From a virus: a stretch of DNA of 64,000 bases. Within the stretch, counting starts at the first letter, position 1. Each line of letters starts with the position of its first letter. The translations under genes and the position numbers were made by a program. The notes under the pieces are model-generated. The model made no database searches, had not been told where the DNA came from, and was given only the letters and a program-made list of their open reading frames with translations. Where the stretch lies: IMG/VR virus record IMGVR_UViG_3300047553_000733, positions 1 through 64,000 of that record. One strand, 5' to 3'. Positions 55,052-64,000 of the stretch are shown in pieces.

Positions 55052-56829
55052 TGGTTTGCTATTGTTACCAGTTTACCATACTCTGGTAGATAAAGATATT
55101 CAATTTCGCTTTGTTGCAGTGTCCACAGTGCGTCTTCCAATGTTTCTACCAGCGGCTCTCCACCAAGGTTAAAGCTAGTATTGAATATAATTGGTATTCC
55201 AGTTTGCTTTTTGAACTCACTAATTAGTGCGTAATAATGAGGATTCTCATTAGTGTTAACTGTCTGAATACGACAAGTTCCATCTACATGTATAATGCTA
55301 GGAATCTTATCCTCAACTCCAGGTTGGCAGTTAACCGCATACATCATATGCGGGCTTGAGTTCATGCCGCGTAAATCAAACCACTGGTGCACATCTTCTT
55401 CTAAAATGCTACCTGCAAAAGGTCTAAAATATTCACGGTGCTTGATGCGGTTTACGTAATCTTTTCCGTCCACAAAAGTAGGGTCAAACATTAGTGAGCG
55501 GTTGCCCAGTGCTCTGGGGCCGTTTTCACTGCGACCTTGAAACATTGCAACAATATTCTTTTTACGCATTAGTTCTACAACTTTTGCATTATCGCAAGTT
55601 TCTACGGTACCACCATACTGCTCAGCAATAGCCTCTATTTGATCAGTATAATCATACTTTGGACCTAAGTAGATTTCTCGTGGATGTGTTTCTGTGGCCT
55701 GTGTAAGTTGATGATAACCCCACAGTGCAACACCAATTGCTGTGCCGCCATCATTGCTAACTGGCTCAACATACAGCTCAACGCCTTCATCACGCAGTGT
55801 TTTTAAGTAGTAGTAGTTTGCAACACAGTTTAGGGCATATCCGCCACTAAGTACTACTTGTTTTTTACCTGTTAATTCTACTGCACTCTTAATTAGCTGT
55901 AGTACCTGTGCTTGAGTTTGTGTTTGACAAGTATATGCTAAATCTCGCCTATTTTGACACTTGGTAACATCCTGATCTGTAATAGTTTGTAGTTCGGAGT
56001 ACATTGATGCATTAACTATTGCACCGTTAGGATATCTAGGTATAATAACATTTCTGTCACTGATTGGGGCTACTTGTGAATCTATAAATAGCTTGGGTAT
56101 TTGTTCGTTTGATTTGCCATATGGAAATAATCCCATAGTTTTTCCAGCTTCAATAGAACTAAACCCACAATATTCTGTTACTGCTTCATATACTTTAGTA
56201 ATACCAGCATTTCCACTTATAAACTCTATATGTGTGCCTTGCTCACCAAATTTTTCACTATTTTCGCTGTGGTTGTAGTGACCAACAATTGGCTCTTTGC
56301 AACCCAAGTGTTTGTAAATAGTTTTAAAGTTTGCTGGATAGCTACAATCAAATACTGTTTCTGTTTCCCACAATATAACCTGTTGATTATCAAACATAGC
56401 TGGATACATCGTACCAGCTCCGTCAACAATAACTGCTACAGCATCGTTAAATCCACTGCGATAAAATGCAATTGCTGCATGAATTTTATGGTGTGAATGG
56501 CTAAGATCAATTACTTGTGGATGATTTCGTAAGTCTGCTTTACGATCTATAAATCCCATTTTTCTGGCTAAACCAGTATAAACGTCGTCGCCAGTATAGT
56601 CTACTTTGCCTGCGGTATCATGCAGTGATTGTGTGTGCGATACAAATATAAAATCAAGCTTATCAGTATACTCTTTTACCTTCATCATGGTGGCATAGGG
56701 ACCACCATCATATTTTTGACGACTTAATCGTTCTTCTTCTAAGCTAAAAACAATTTTTCCGTCTTTTAATAGACAGGCACCAGCATTGTGCCCTCTAGCA
56801 ATTCCTAAAATATATCCTGTTTTATTCAT
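55048..56829 (-). CDS. O-carbamoyltransferase (NodU/TobZ family)
   Basis: 593 residues. N-terminal Kae1-like domain: LGIARGHNAGACLLKDGKIV and SHSHHKIHAAIAFYRS (metal His); C-terminal YrdC-like part with GRSENGPRALGNRSLMFD and FNTSFNLGGEPLVETLEDA. It transfers a carbamoyl group from carbamoyl phosphate onto a sugar hydroxyl. Coupled to the heptose genes, so a heptose-containing glycan is a likely acceptor. Confidence 0.9.
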   Translation of the reverse strand: MNKTGYILGIARGHNAGACLLKDGKIVFSLEEERLSRQKYDGGPYATMMKVKEYTDKLDFIFVSHTQSLHDTAGKVDYTGDDVYTGLARKMGFIDRKADLRNHPQVIDLSHSHHKIHAAIAFYRSGFNDAVAVIVDGAGTMYPAMFDNQQVILWETETVFDCSYPANFKTIYKHLGCKEPIVGHYNHSENSEKFGEQGTHIEFISGNAGITKVYEAVTEYCGFSSIEAGKTMGLFPYGKSNEQIPKLFIDSQVAPISDRNVIIPRYPNGAIVNASMYSELQTITDQDVTKCQNRRDLAYTCQTQTQAQVLQLIKSAVELTGKKQVVLSGGYALNCVANYYYLKTLRDEGVELYVEPVSNDGGTAIGVALWGYHQLTQATETHPREIYLGPKYDYTDQIEAIAEQYGGTVETCDNAKVVELMRKKNIVAMFQGRSENGPRALGNRSLMFDPTFVDGKDYVNRIKHREYFRPFAGSILEEDVHQWFDLRGMNSSPHMMYAVNCQPGVEDKIPSIIHVDGTCRIQTVNTNENPHYYALISEFKKQTGIPIIFNTSFNLGGEPLVETLEDALWTLQQSEIEYLYLPEYGKLVTIANQ

Positions 56830-56835
56830 AAATAA

Positions 56836-57864
56836 TTATACTAAACTTGTTTTCTTTGCAAATGGTGGTATGGAGGCGTTGTGCTGGCAGCTATCAGTAT
56901 GTACATGATTAGTTGCAACTAGCTCAGGTTTAGAATCTTTTTGTTTAGATTTACCTAGTTTATCAGTAACGCTCTTAATCATTTTATCAAAAGTTTTATC
57001 TTCCAAAACCATTAAGTACTCATTAGTTCTATCACTAACAAAATCCATAGTAATTCGTATTGGACTATAGATGCGCTTGTCTTTACCATTATCTATAATA
57101 GTAAAATCCTTATTATCTGGATAACTAATGTTTTCAGGATAAGTGGCACCTATAACAACAGTTGCTGGTTTACTTAAGGCATGAGCATAGTGCTGTCCAA
57201 CACTATCACAACCTAAAAAATAATCTGCTGCATTAATTATACCCATCCACTGCAGTAAATTCGCATTTGGTATTGCTGCAGCCATTTGCTTATCTGTTGG
57301 TATTTCTACATTGGACATCATAATTACAGCATAATGTTTTCCGAGCTCTTCTACTGTTCTGTATACATCTCGTAACTCAAAACTACGACCACTGGAATCA
57401 ATTATAAAATTACCGTCTTTTTGTACACCGCTACCAAAAGGTTGAAATACTACAGCTTTTTGTTTACCTAACTGTGACTTTACTTGTGATACTAGTGTGT
57501 GCCCATACGCTTGGTCAACTTTATTTATCTGTAGATTAAATGGTTTGGTTGCTGGAATATCTTTTAAATCATTTATCAATATATCAAATGCTTGGATTAA
57601 GTTGCACTTTTGATTAAAATATGCATTTAATCTATAAGGTTCAGGACTAATTATTTCTTTATCTTTTAATTTTTCTTCAAAAAGACTTTTATGACCCATT
57701 GGCCATACATTATTACGCAATACAGGACTAGCTAAAAATATTTCGTTCCAGGCCTCTGCAACAATAACAACGTCTTGATCTATGTTTTGCTTATACCACT
57801 CTAATGCTGGAATAGCACAGAGTACTCTGCCTATTCCACCATTAATAAAAAATGCTTTTTTCAT
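56836..57864 (-). CDS. Glycosyltransferase family 9, heptosyltransferase-like
   Basis: 342 residues. N-terminal INGGIGRVLCAIPALEWYK and later VFQPFGSG, DYFLGCDSVGQHYAHALSKP fit GT9 enzymes that transfer heptose from ADP-heptose. First gene of the operon, behind the promoter at 57903-57931. The C-terminus is long, Lys/His-rich. Acceptor unknown: LPS, or a protein as in GT9-type autotransporter heptosyltransferases. Confidence 0.75.
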   Translation of the reverse strand: MKKAFFINGGIGRVLCAIPALEWYKQNIDQDVVIVAEAWNEIFLASPVLRNNVWPMGHKSLFEEKLKDKEIISPEPYRLNAYFNQKCNLIQAFDILINDLKDIPATKPFNLQINKVDQAYGHTLVSQVKSQLGKQKAVVFQPFGSGVQKDGNFIIDSSGRSFELRDVYRTVEELGKHYAVIMMSNVEIPTDKQMAAAIPNANLLQWMGIINAADYFLGCDSVGQHYAHALSKPATVVIGATYPENISYPDNKDFTIIDNGKDKRIYSPIRITMDFVSDRTNEYLMVLEDKTFDKMIKSVTDKLGKSKQKDSKPELVATNHVHTDSCQHNASIPPFAKKTSLV

Positions 57865-57902
57865 ATAGTTTCTGATGGTTTATTTTGGTAGTTAAAGATA
57901 AA

Positions 57903-57931
57903 ATTATACCACAAGTTACTAAAAAAGTAAA
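57903..57931 (-). promoter_or_regulatory. Promoter of the heptose/bilin operon
   Basis: Minus-strand TTTACT and TATAAT, 17-bp spacer. Confidence 0.65.
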
Positions 57932-57965
57932 ATGTATTTTTAACTACGCTTAACCATATAATACC

Positions 57966-58406
57966 TTATTCTGCTGGTACTTCCGCTGGTGGCGGTGGCG
58001 TTGGTTCAGGCTCTGGAGGTATATTTGGTGGTACATAGTCTGGTGCAACTACTTTTGGTGGTTGAACTATATACTCTGTGTCAAATACAAACTTTGCCTG
58101 CTCCTCGCTGTACTCTGAAGTTAGGTCGTTATAAGTTATAACTTCGTCAAATATTGCATCCATAGTGTCCGTAATAGGCAATAAATCTTGTTGATAGAGT
58201 GCAATAAAAGCAAATAGTGGACTATCAGCAACTGTTAGCTCCTGATAGTAGTACATATTTTTAGGATCATTAACAAAATCTTCTGCATCAATTGCAATTT
58301 GATCAAACTTATTATCCAGGTTCATTCTGCAATAAAGCGTATCTGGTAAGTCTATATCAAAAGTTTTTGTTTGCTTGTCTGCAATTAAATAAGTAATTGT
58401 TGTCAT
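57966..58406 (-). CDS. Small protein with proline-rich tail, tail-associated
   Basis: 146 residues: a globular part (TYLIADKQTKTFDIDLPDTL) and a Pro/Glu-rich C-terminus (PPNIPPEPEPTPPPPAEVPA). Directly downstream of the tail-fibre genes; could be a fibre assembly helper. Not recognised. Confidence 0.55.
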   Translation of the reverse strand: MTTITYLIADKQTKTFDIDLPDTLYCRMNLDNKFDQIAIDAEDFVNDPKNMYYYQELTVADSPLFAFIALYQQDLLPITDTMDAIFDEVITYNDLTSEYSEEQAKFVFDTEYIVQPPKVVAPDYVPPNIPPEPEPTPPPPAEVPAE

Positions 58407-58415
58407 TATATTTCC

Positions 58416-59465
58416 TTATTTAAATGTTACTATTACTAGTCCAGCGCTACCACAAGCGCCATAGTTAGGGCCTTCATAACAACTAGACACATTACCTGGG
58501 CCGCCCAGTCCTGGTTTGCGGAATACATTATAGGCATTAGCACAGCATCCGCTATATTCATATCCACTAAATCCGCAACTGATTGCGCAAACTGTATGAT
58601 TTGGCATTACAGTATAGTTCCACTGACACATATAACAAATGCTATTACCACACTGCGCTACTGCCCATACCAACGAAGGAATTTTTGCTTCTACAGCTAT
58701 AGCATTACCGGAAGTAACTCCACCCACACATAAGCCATCATATCTGTATGTAGGCTTACTAAAGTAATTACTACACTGAAAATAACCAGTACACGCCATT
58801 AAATTAGATTGACTAGTTGCGTAGTGATGGCCGTTGCTTGGGTAGTAGCATCTTGCACCAACACCACATAAATTACCATATCCAGTTAAACCACCACAGC
58901 TTAGTATACAAGTATCGTTACTGCCACACACAAAGCTATTACAACCATCATAGGCACAATAACTATAACAATTGTTTTGTGTGGTGGCTATACCGCCACC
59001 AGCACATAGCGTATACTGCTGGCCAGCCTGTACATTCATTAATACATAAGTATACTCGCCATTTCCACCACTTTGTGCAAAAGAGCAACAAGCGCCCCAG
59101 CTACACGCACTACCATTGCCGCCAGCACCCCAAATTTGAAACTGTGCCTGTGTAACGCCAGCTGGCACTGTCCATAAACAGCAGCAACCACCAGCGGTAC
59201 TGTAATTCGTAGTTTCTCCAACAGTTATAACTCCAGCGGCACCAGTCATCAACTGATTTGGGCTAGGCAGATTGTACCCACCATAAAAAGTAGTCCAGTT
59301 ACGACGCACACCATTAGCAGCAGACAATGCTGCTGCTGCGTTGGTAGTTGCACTGTCTACTTGAGTTTTTAGCGTATTTAGGTCAGCATCTCCAAAGTCA
59401 TTAGAATTATTAATTCTAATATTTTTCTTTACGGCCAACTCTAAAATATCATTAATTTTTGACAT
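58416..59465 (-). CDS. Cysteine- and glycine-rich tail adhesin candidate (1)
   Basis: 349 residues. A short helical N-terminus, then a domain starting CCCLWTVPAGVTQAQFQIWGAG, the opening of glycine-rich phage receptor-binding domains. About 27 Cys by eye, often in CC or CxxC. Ends GPNYGACGSAGLVIVTFK. Probably a tip or adhesin protein; the cysteines may bind metal or form disulfides. Paralog at 59498. Confidence 0.7.
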   Translation of the reverse strand: MSKINDILELAVKKNIRINNSNDFGDADLNTLKTQVDSATTNAAAALSAANGVRRNWTTFYGGYNLPSPNQLMTGAAGVITVGETTNYSTAGGCCCLWTVPAGVTQAQFQIWGAGGNGSACSWGACCSFAQSGGNGEYTYVLMNVQAGQQYTLCAGGGIATTQNNCYSYCAYDGCNSFVCGSNDTCILSCGGLTGYGNLCGVGARCYYPSNGHHYATSQSNLMACTGYFQCSNYFSKPTYRYDGLCVGGVTSGNAIAVEAKIPSLVWAVAQCGNSICYMCQWNYTVMPNHTVCAISCGFSGYEYSGCCANAYNVFRKPGLGGPGNVSSCYEGPNYGACGSAGLVIVTFK

Positions 59466-59497
59466 TTTGTCTCCAAATTATATATTTATATCTTAGA

Positions 59498-60538
59498 TTA
59501 GCACCAGCTAACCTTAACCATGCCCATACGGCCCCAATCACCACATAGTGAAGTACAGCCGCCAAATGCTACACTAGCCGTGCCACCCATACCAGGGAAT
59601 GTCCAAATTGGCGTACCATTTTGTGAATTTGTAGCTCCACAGCAAGCAGCTTGATAAAACGGGTTACAAGTTTGGCCATTATTAAACACAAGACAGCAGC
59701 AAGCTACTTGCGACTTACCGTCCACAGGACTTACTAGTGGAGGGTGAATATGGAACCCATAGATATTGGTATCCATGCAGGTTGCTCCATGTATACTATT
59801 ATGACCAAAAGGTGTACCATAAAAAGTTACTTCTGTATCATTAAATACTGGAATACAGCCACAAGTTGCGCAACTATTATCATTACAATAATAACTAGTA
59901 CCACAAATACATCCACCACTGCTAGTGCAAGTAGGATTTTGCCAGCGGCAGCACATACTAGTACCGCAAAGCTGTGTTCTTTGTTGACACATTCTGCGAA
60001 TAAGATTGTGACAACCACCATTTGCACAGAAATTGGTTAGCCCATATCCTGTTACTGATGATGGGCTACCTTGATATGTAGCATTTAGTGTGCAGCACAG
60101 TCTGTTTGCATCTGCACAACCGGCTGTTAATACATACTGACAGCCAGGGGTTACGGGAATTATTGTGGTAGCATATGCGCCTGTTGCACCAAATGGTGCA
60201 CCGCCACAACACATACCAGCACCACCTTGTGCCCCTGGGCCCCAGATTTCAAACTTTGCAAAGCTAACTCCGCTTGGAACAGTCCAAGTGCAGCTAGCTC
60301 CACATCGCTTAAAACTACTAGTATCACATACTTGCAGTGTACCAGTACACTGTGTTAAGTGCGGAAAAATACATTTCCAACACTCTGGATTACAGGCATG
60401 ACAAGCCAGCACGTTTTTAATTGAAGTAAAAGTACCAGCTGCTGTAAAAGTAGCCTCGGCCATTGCACTAGTTGCAACGGCCTTGGCTTTTGTTCCGACA
60501 GCTAACAAACTGCCATTTAAATCTACTATATTAAACAT
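59498..60538 (-). CDS. Cysteine- and glycine-rich tail adhesin candidate (2)
   Basis: 346 residues, 37 Cys by eye (over 10 percent). CTWTVPSGVSFAKFEIWGPG opens the same glycine-rich domain as in the neighbour, and GRMGMVKVSWC closes it. N-terminal ACHACNPECWKC adds a dense Cys block. Tail adhesin by position and resemblance; receptor unknown. Confidence 0.7.
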   Translation of the reverse strand: MFNIVDLNGSLLAVGTKAKAVATSAMAEATFTAAGTFTSIKNVLACHACNPECWKCIFPHLTQCTGTLQVCDTSSFKRCGASCTWTVPSGVSFAKFEIWGPGAQGGAGMCCGGAPFGATGAYATTIIPVTPGCQYVLTAGCADANRLCCTLNATYQGSPSSVTGYGLTNFCANGGCHNLIRRMCQQRTQLCGTSMCCRWQNPTCTSSGGCICGTSYYCNDNSCATCGCIPVFNDTEVTFYGTPFGHNSIHGATCMDTNIYGFHIHPPLVSPVDGKSQVACCCLVFNNGQTCNPFYQAACCGATNSQNGTPIWTFPGMGGTASVAFGGCTSLCGDWGRMGMVKVSWC

Positions 60539-60552
60539 TTATTGCAGCCTCC

Positions 60553-63500
60553 TTAAGATAGTACTACTGAAGTAATCTGTAAATTATTATTGTAATTTAC
60601 AGTATATGTGCCATTTTTGTATCCTTGCGCATGAGTTTCAGTAATCTTATCTATTACCTTTATCGGTGCACTTACATATGTTGCAATTTGGCCTGAGGTT
60701 AGTGTTGGTGAAGTAGTAGGTATTGTTATACTGTTACTTGTTAACCAAGCACTAAATCCTGGTATAAACTGACTGTACGGTATTCCGTCAGCATTTGCTG
60801 GTAGTGTTACATTTTTATATGTAACTGCGTAAGTATAAGCATCCCATGTTGCGGCAGTTAAATAACCATTTGCATCATAAGTTGTACTTGCTCCACTTAT
60901 GCCATTAGTATTAGTTAGTGTATTAACATAAGTTCTTACAGCATACTCAGTAGGTACAGCAGTATTACTGTTACCACTCATACTTGCATCACTACTAAAT
61001 TCGTTAATAGTTTCACCAAGTTGAGCACCAATACTACCAAGTTTCAAGCTAGTCAAACCAGCCAAGTCGAAAGCGTTAGCGTTCAGTGTAGCACGTCCAG
61101 TTGCCTGGTCAATACGGAAATATTCACCTACACGGAAGTTACCGTCTTGGTCAGTACTTACATAGAATACGCGACCTGGGTATGCTTCGTCTGTTTCATT
61201 GCCCTGCGCAGCTGCTTGTGTTGGAGTACCTGGATAGTTAGTAGTACTAATACCACCTGTACCAATACTCAAGAAGTCATGACCAGTTAAACGAATCTGT
61301 GAATACTTACTGCGTAGCGTAACTGCTGTGCCACTTGCACTGCCAGTTGGTTTTTCTTGTGCTAGCACAACTACCAATTGACTTGTAGCATCTACATAGG
61401 TACCGGTTACACTTTGTACCACATAAGCAACTGCATCGCCAGCTAGTTGAATACTTTGACCAGGTTTCGGTGCCGCTGTTAGATTGTTTAATACAAGTAC
61501 AAAACCTTTTTGGCCTTCCAATGCACCCGCACTTACAGTACCTGTTCCACCACTAGTAAATGTCAGCGTATTACCAAGTGCAAAAGTACCAGTTGTAGCT
61601 TTCAAGTACACCTTATTGGCACTGTACTGTACATTAGTAACTATACCAGTAGCACCACTGCTGCTTGTACAAGTATCACCAACGTTAATAGTACCGCCCT
61701 GATAAACAAAGTTTAGTTGCTGACCAATTAGCGCACCTGTTACTGCTGTTTCGTTAACATCGAATCCTCTACTTACAGCACCCCAAGTACCATAACTATT
61801 GTTACCATTTAGTGCACGAATATGTCCACCACCAGTACTTGCGTATCCAAAGTAACAGTAGTAGGTAAAGCAACTTACAATCTCAGCCTTGCCACCATCC
61901 TTCATCCAGTAACCAATACCATTATCACTGATAACAGTAAAGCCGTGGAAGATCATGGTTTTTGCACCGGTTGCGTGTACAGTACCGTCAACTAGCGCAC
62001 CAATTAATCCACTACCAATTGCACTGCACTCCAGTACATAAGGAGATTTTGTAGTAATTGGGCTTGCAGGATTCAATCTTGCTACAACACCACGAATAGT
62101 ACTAGTTGTAATATCGCCAGGTGTTGCACCAGGAACCCAGCCAGTCATGCCAACAAACGTCATTTTATTAAGAATGCTGCCATTGCTCAATAACCACATT
62201 GTTGATTGATTGTTTGGCGTTACGCCATCGTCACTGTTACCGCTTGCAGGCTGTACAATTGTAGTACGCTGATTGTCGCCAACAATGGCTACATTGGCTG
62301 GTACCGTTATTGGTAGTTGCTCACTGTATGTACCAGTTTTTACAAAAATTGTACTACCTGGTTCAGCTTGTTGGCAAGCATACTTGATACTTGCAAATGG
62401 TGTAGCTAAGTTGCTACCATTAACTGCTGTGTCCACACCGTGTGGGGCAACATAGTAAACTTTACTAGACTCTGTAGCACCAAGCCACAGTGCTGCTGTA
62501 CCTGCCGAAGATATAGTAGGGGATCTACCAACCTTTGTGCCACCAGCATTTAGTGGTGCAGCATTTACCTGATTAGCTAGTAGGTCATAATAAAGGATAT
62601 TATTACCCTGATTTGTACTTGGTACTGCTACAACTTCACCAGTGTTATTTAGCACCGAGAAGCCTACAAATTCATAGCTGTTATATGGTAGTCCGTAATC
62701 TTTTAGTTCTTTTATTTCCTGTGTAGCATACTGGAAAGCTTCGCGTATACTGTTGAATACGTAGCTGCTAGGTATTTTAATAACACGATCTGTGCTATTT
62801 GTTGCCACAAAATAAGTATTTGTAAACTTATTAGCAGGAATATTGTTTAAGTCAAATCCAGTTCCGGCGTTAACATAGTTATTATATTGTGGAACTGGTG
62901 TTAGTGTTGTTGTAGCCGCAAAGCCAGTTGCACCGCCAGTATCTGTTGCAATAATATTTGCATAGCTGTAATGCTTGCCAGGGTCAACAATTGTAACGCC
63001 TAAAATACCGCTTGGTGTAGCTTGTATAGTAAATTGGGCTCCAGTACCTGGGGTACTGCTGTTAATTGTGGCTGTTGCGTATGTGTAGTTTGTACCAGGA
63101 TTAGTAATTGACACGCTGCCAATACTATTACCCTCAGCAAGTGTAAGTGCAATTGCACCGTTTTGTGCATATTGATTAGCAGTTAGCTGAACAGTTGGTG
63201 TACTTGTGTAGTTTTTACCTGGATTGGTAACTGTTACACTGCCAATTGGGTAACCACTCAGTATAGGGTTAACTGTTGCTCCAGTACCACCACCACCACT
63301 AAATGTCATGGTTGCGTATGTGTAGCCATGTCCACCATTGGTGATTACCACATCAGTAACACCACCAGCAGTTACTTGCGCAGTTGCAGTAGCACCATGT
63401 CCGTCACCAGTAATGGTAACTGTTGGTGCACTGGTATAGCCACTACCCACATTGGTGATCTCATAGCCCTGAATAAAACTCTTTAGAGTATACGCAGTTG

Positions 63501-64000
63501 CTGTAGCACCAGTACCGTTACCAGTAATTGTTACGTTTGCGTAAGTATAGCCGCTACCGCCATTAGTAATGTCAATGTCAGTAACTGCTCCGGCAACTAT
63601 GGTTACTGTTGCTGTTGCACCAGTACCGTCACCAGTAATTGTTGCAGTTGCATTTGTATAGCCGCTGCCCAATGTATCCATGTGCACGTGTGCAACCGGT
63701 GTACCTGTGTTTAGCGTAATTGCAACTGTGGCACCTGTGCCACCTCCACCTACCACTGTACCAGTTACACTAGTATAACGGCTACCTGCATTAGTAATTG
63801 CTGCGCTTGCAACGTTTTTACCTGGTGCTACTACTAGTGCCGCTGTTGCTCCAGTACCGTCACCACTTAGGGTAATGGTAGAGTCATTGGCATAGTTATA
63901 ACCAGCATTAGTTAGTGTAATGCTTTGTAGTGGTGCACCTGCTAGTACAGGTGTAACTACTGCTCCAGTACCATCACCCTGCACGCTTAATGTGGTAGAT
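60553..64000 (-). CDS. Large tail protein, 5' end beyond the window
   Basis: At least 1148 residues; the frame is open to the right edge, and the first Met-like codon (63984) is internal, since STTLSVQGDG continues the repeat. The first about 350 residues carry some nine repeats of about 36 residues (GSGYTSAPTVTITGDG type). Then comes a parallel-helix-like part (FVKTGTYSEQLPITVPANVA) and a T4-like fibre end (DQDGNFRVGEYFRIDQATGR). Probably a long tail fibre or baseplate-associated protein. Confidence 0.85.
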   Translation of the reverse strand, partial: STTLSVQGDGTGAVVTPVLAGAPLQSITLTNAGYNYANDSTITLSGDGTGATAALVVAPGKNVASAAITNAGSRYTSVTGTVVGGGGTGATVAITLNTGTPVAHVHMDTLGSGYTNATATITGDGTGATATVTIVAGAVTDIDITNGGSGYTYANVTITGNGTGATATAYTLKSFIQGYEITNVGSGYTSAPTVTITGDGHGATATAQVTAGGVTDVVITNGGHGYTYATMTFSGGGGTGATVNPILSGYPIGSVTVTNPGKNYTSTPTVQLTANQYAQNGAIALTLAEGNSIGSVSITNPGTNYTYATATINSSTPGTGAQFTIQATPSGILGVTIVDPGKHYSYANIIATDTGGATGFAATTTLTPVPQYNNYVNAGTGFDLNNIPANKFTNTYFVATNSTDRVIKIPSSYVFNSIREAFQYATQEIKELKDYGLPYNSYEFVGFSVLNNTGEVVAVPSTNQGNNILYYDLLANQVNAAPLNAGGTKVGRSPTISSAGTAALWLGATESSKVYYVAPHGVDTAVNGSNLATPFASIKYACQQAEPGSTIFVKTGTYSEQLPITVPANVAIVGDNQRTTIVQPASGNSDDGVTPNNQSTMWLLSNGSILNKMTFVGMTGWVPGATPGDITTSTIRGVVARLNPASPITTKSPYVLECSAIGSGLIGALVDGTVHATGAKTMIFHGFTVISDNGIGYWMKDGGKAEIVSCFTYYCYFGYASTGGGHIRALNGNNSYGTWGAVSRGFDVNETAVTGALIGQQLNFVYQGGTINVGDTCTSSSGATGIVTNVQYSANKVYLKATTGTFALGNTLTFTSGGTGTVSAGALEGQKGFVLVLNNLTAAPKPGQSIQLAGDAVAYVVQSVTGTYVDATSQLVVVLAQEKPTGSASGTAVTLRSKYSQIRLTGHDFLSIGTGGISTTNYPGTPTQAAAQGNETDEAYPGRVFYVSTDQDGNFRVGEYFRIDQATGRATLNANAFDLAGLTSLKLGSIGAQLGETINEFSSDASMSGNSNTAVPTEYAVRTYVNTLTNTNGISGASTTYDANGYLTAATWDAYTYAVTYKNVTLPANADGIPYSQFIPGFSAWLTSNSITIPTTSPTLTSGQIATYVSAPIKVIDKITETHAQGYKNGTYTVNYNNNLQITSVVLS
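62910..64000 (-). repeat. Protein-level tandem repeats in the tail protein
   Basis: Nine or so diverged units with a Y-T-A core and GTGATA ends. Runs off the window edge, so the full number is unknown. Confidence 0.75.

Overview
The window looks like one 64 kb piece of a larger tailed double-stranded DNA phage genome. It carries phage replication genes (DnaB-type helicase, primase, family A polymerase, SbcC/SbcD-like recombination nuclease, 5'-3' exonuclease, dUTPase, ThyX, class II ribonucleotide reductase), PhoH, holin and endolysin, spanin-like genes, and tail-fibre genes running off the right edge. The host is probably an aquatic Gram-negative bacterium. This is inferred from the ADP-heptose (LPS-type sugar) pathway, spanin-like lipoprotein, many sigma-70-type promoters with 17-bp spacing, a Fur-box-like site, and a heme oxygenase plus bilin reductase pair of the kind reported from aquatic phages. 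I cannot name a species.

Layout. 1-2.2 kb (+): small genes, including a SprT-like protein and two members of a small helix-turn-helix-like family, around a dense regulatory hub of palindromes and leftward promoters. 2.2-3.2 kb: no protein gene; two promoters drive structured RNAs, one about 700 nt with a candidate hammerhead ribozyme and a strong terminator. 3.3-9.6 kb (-): small genes, a phosphoesterase, thyX and a cell-wall hydrolase. 9.7-12.6 kb (+): hsp20, a nucleotide-pool gene and a phosphatase-like gene with a catalytically degenerate twin. 12.1-21.5 kb (+): 21 tRNA genes interleaved with small genes (uvsE, DD-peptidase, rubrerythrin/rubredoxin) and with spacers that fold into long perfect helices flush against tRNA ends. 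22-42.8 kb (+): DNA replication, recombination and nucleotide metabolism, including a DNA ligase split into two genes. 42.9-51.2 kb (-): PhoH, membrane and envelope proteins, repeat-rich secreted proteins and the lysis genes. 51.3-57.9 kb (-): a tightly overlapping operon for heptose activation, heptosyl transfer, O-carbamoylation, heme oxygenase and bilin reductase. 58-64 kb (-): two cysteine-rich glycine-rich tail adhesin candidates and a long repeat-containing tail protein, cut by the window edge.

How it fits together. Expression seems to rest on host sigma-70 RNA polymerase. Three promoters sit inside terminator-like or other perfect hairpins, so they would start new transcripts while reshaping or stopping upstream ones. 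The tRNA set, nucleotide genes and replication genes serve phage synthesis. The heptose/carbamoyl operon probably modifies a host or virion surface glycan, and the heme oxygenase/bilin reductase pair would turn heme into a bilin pigment. The most unusual content is RNA: the large structured RNA with its hammerhead-like core, the tiny leftward transcripts at four related promoters, and the structured inter-tRNA spacers.
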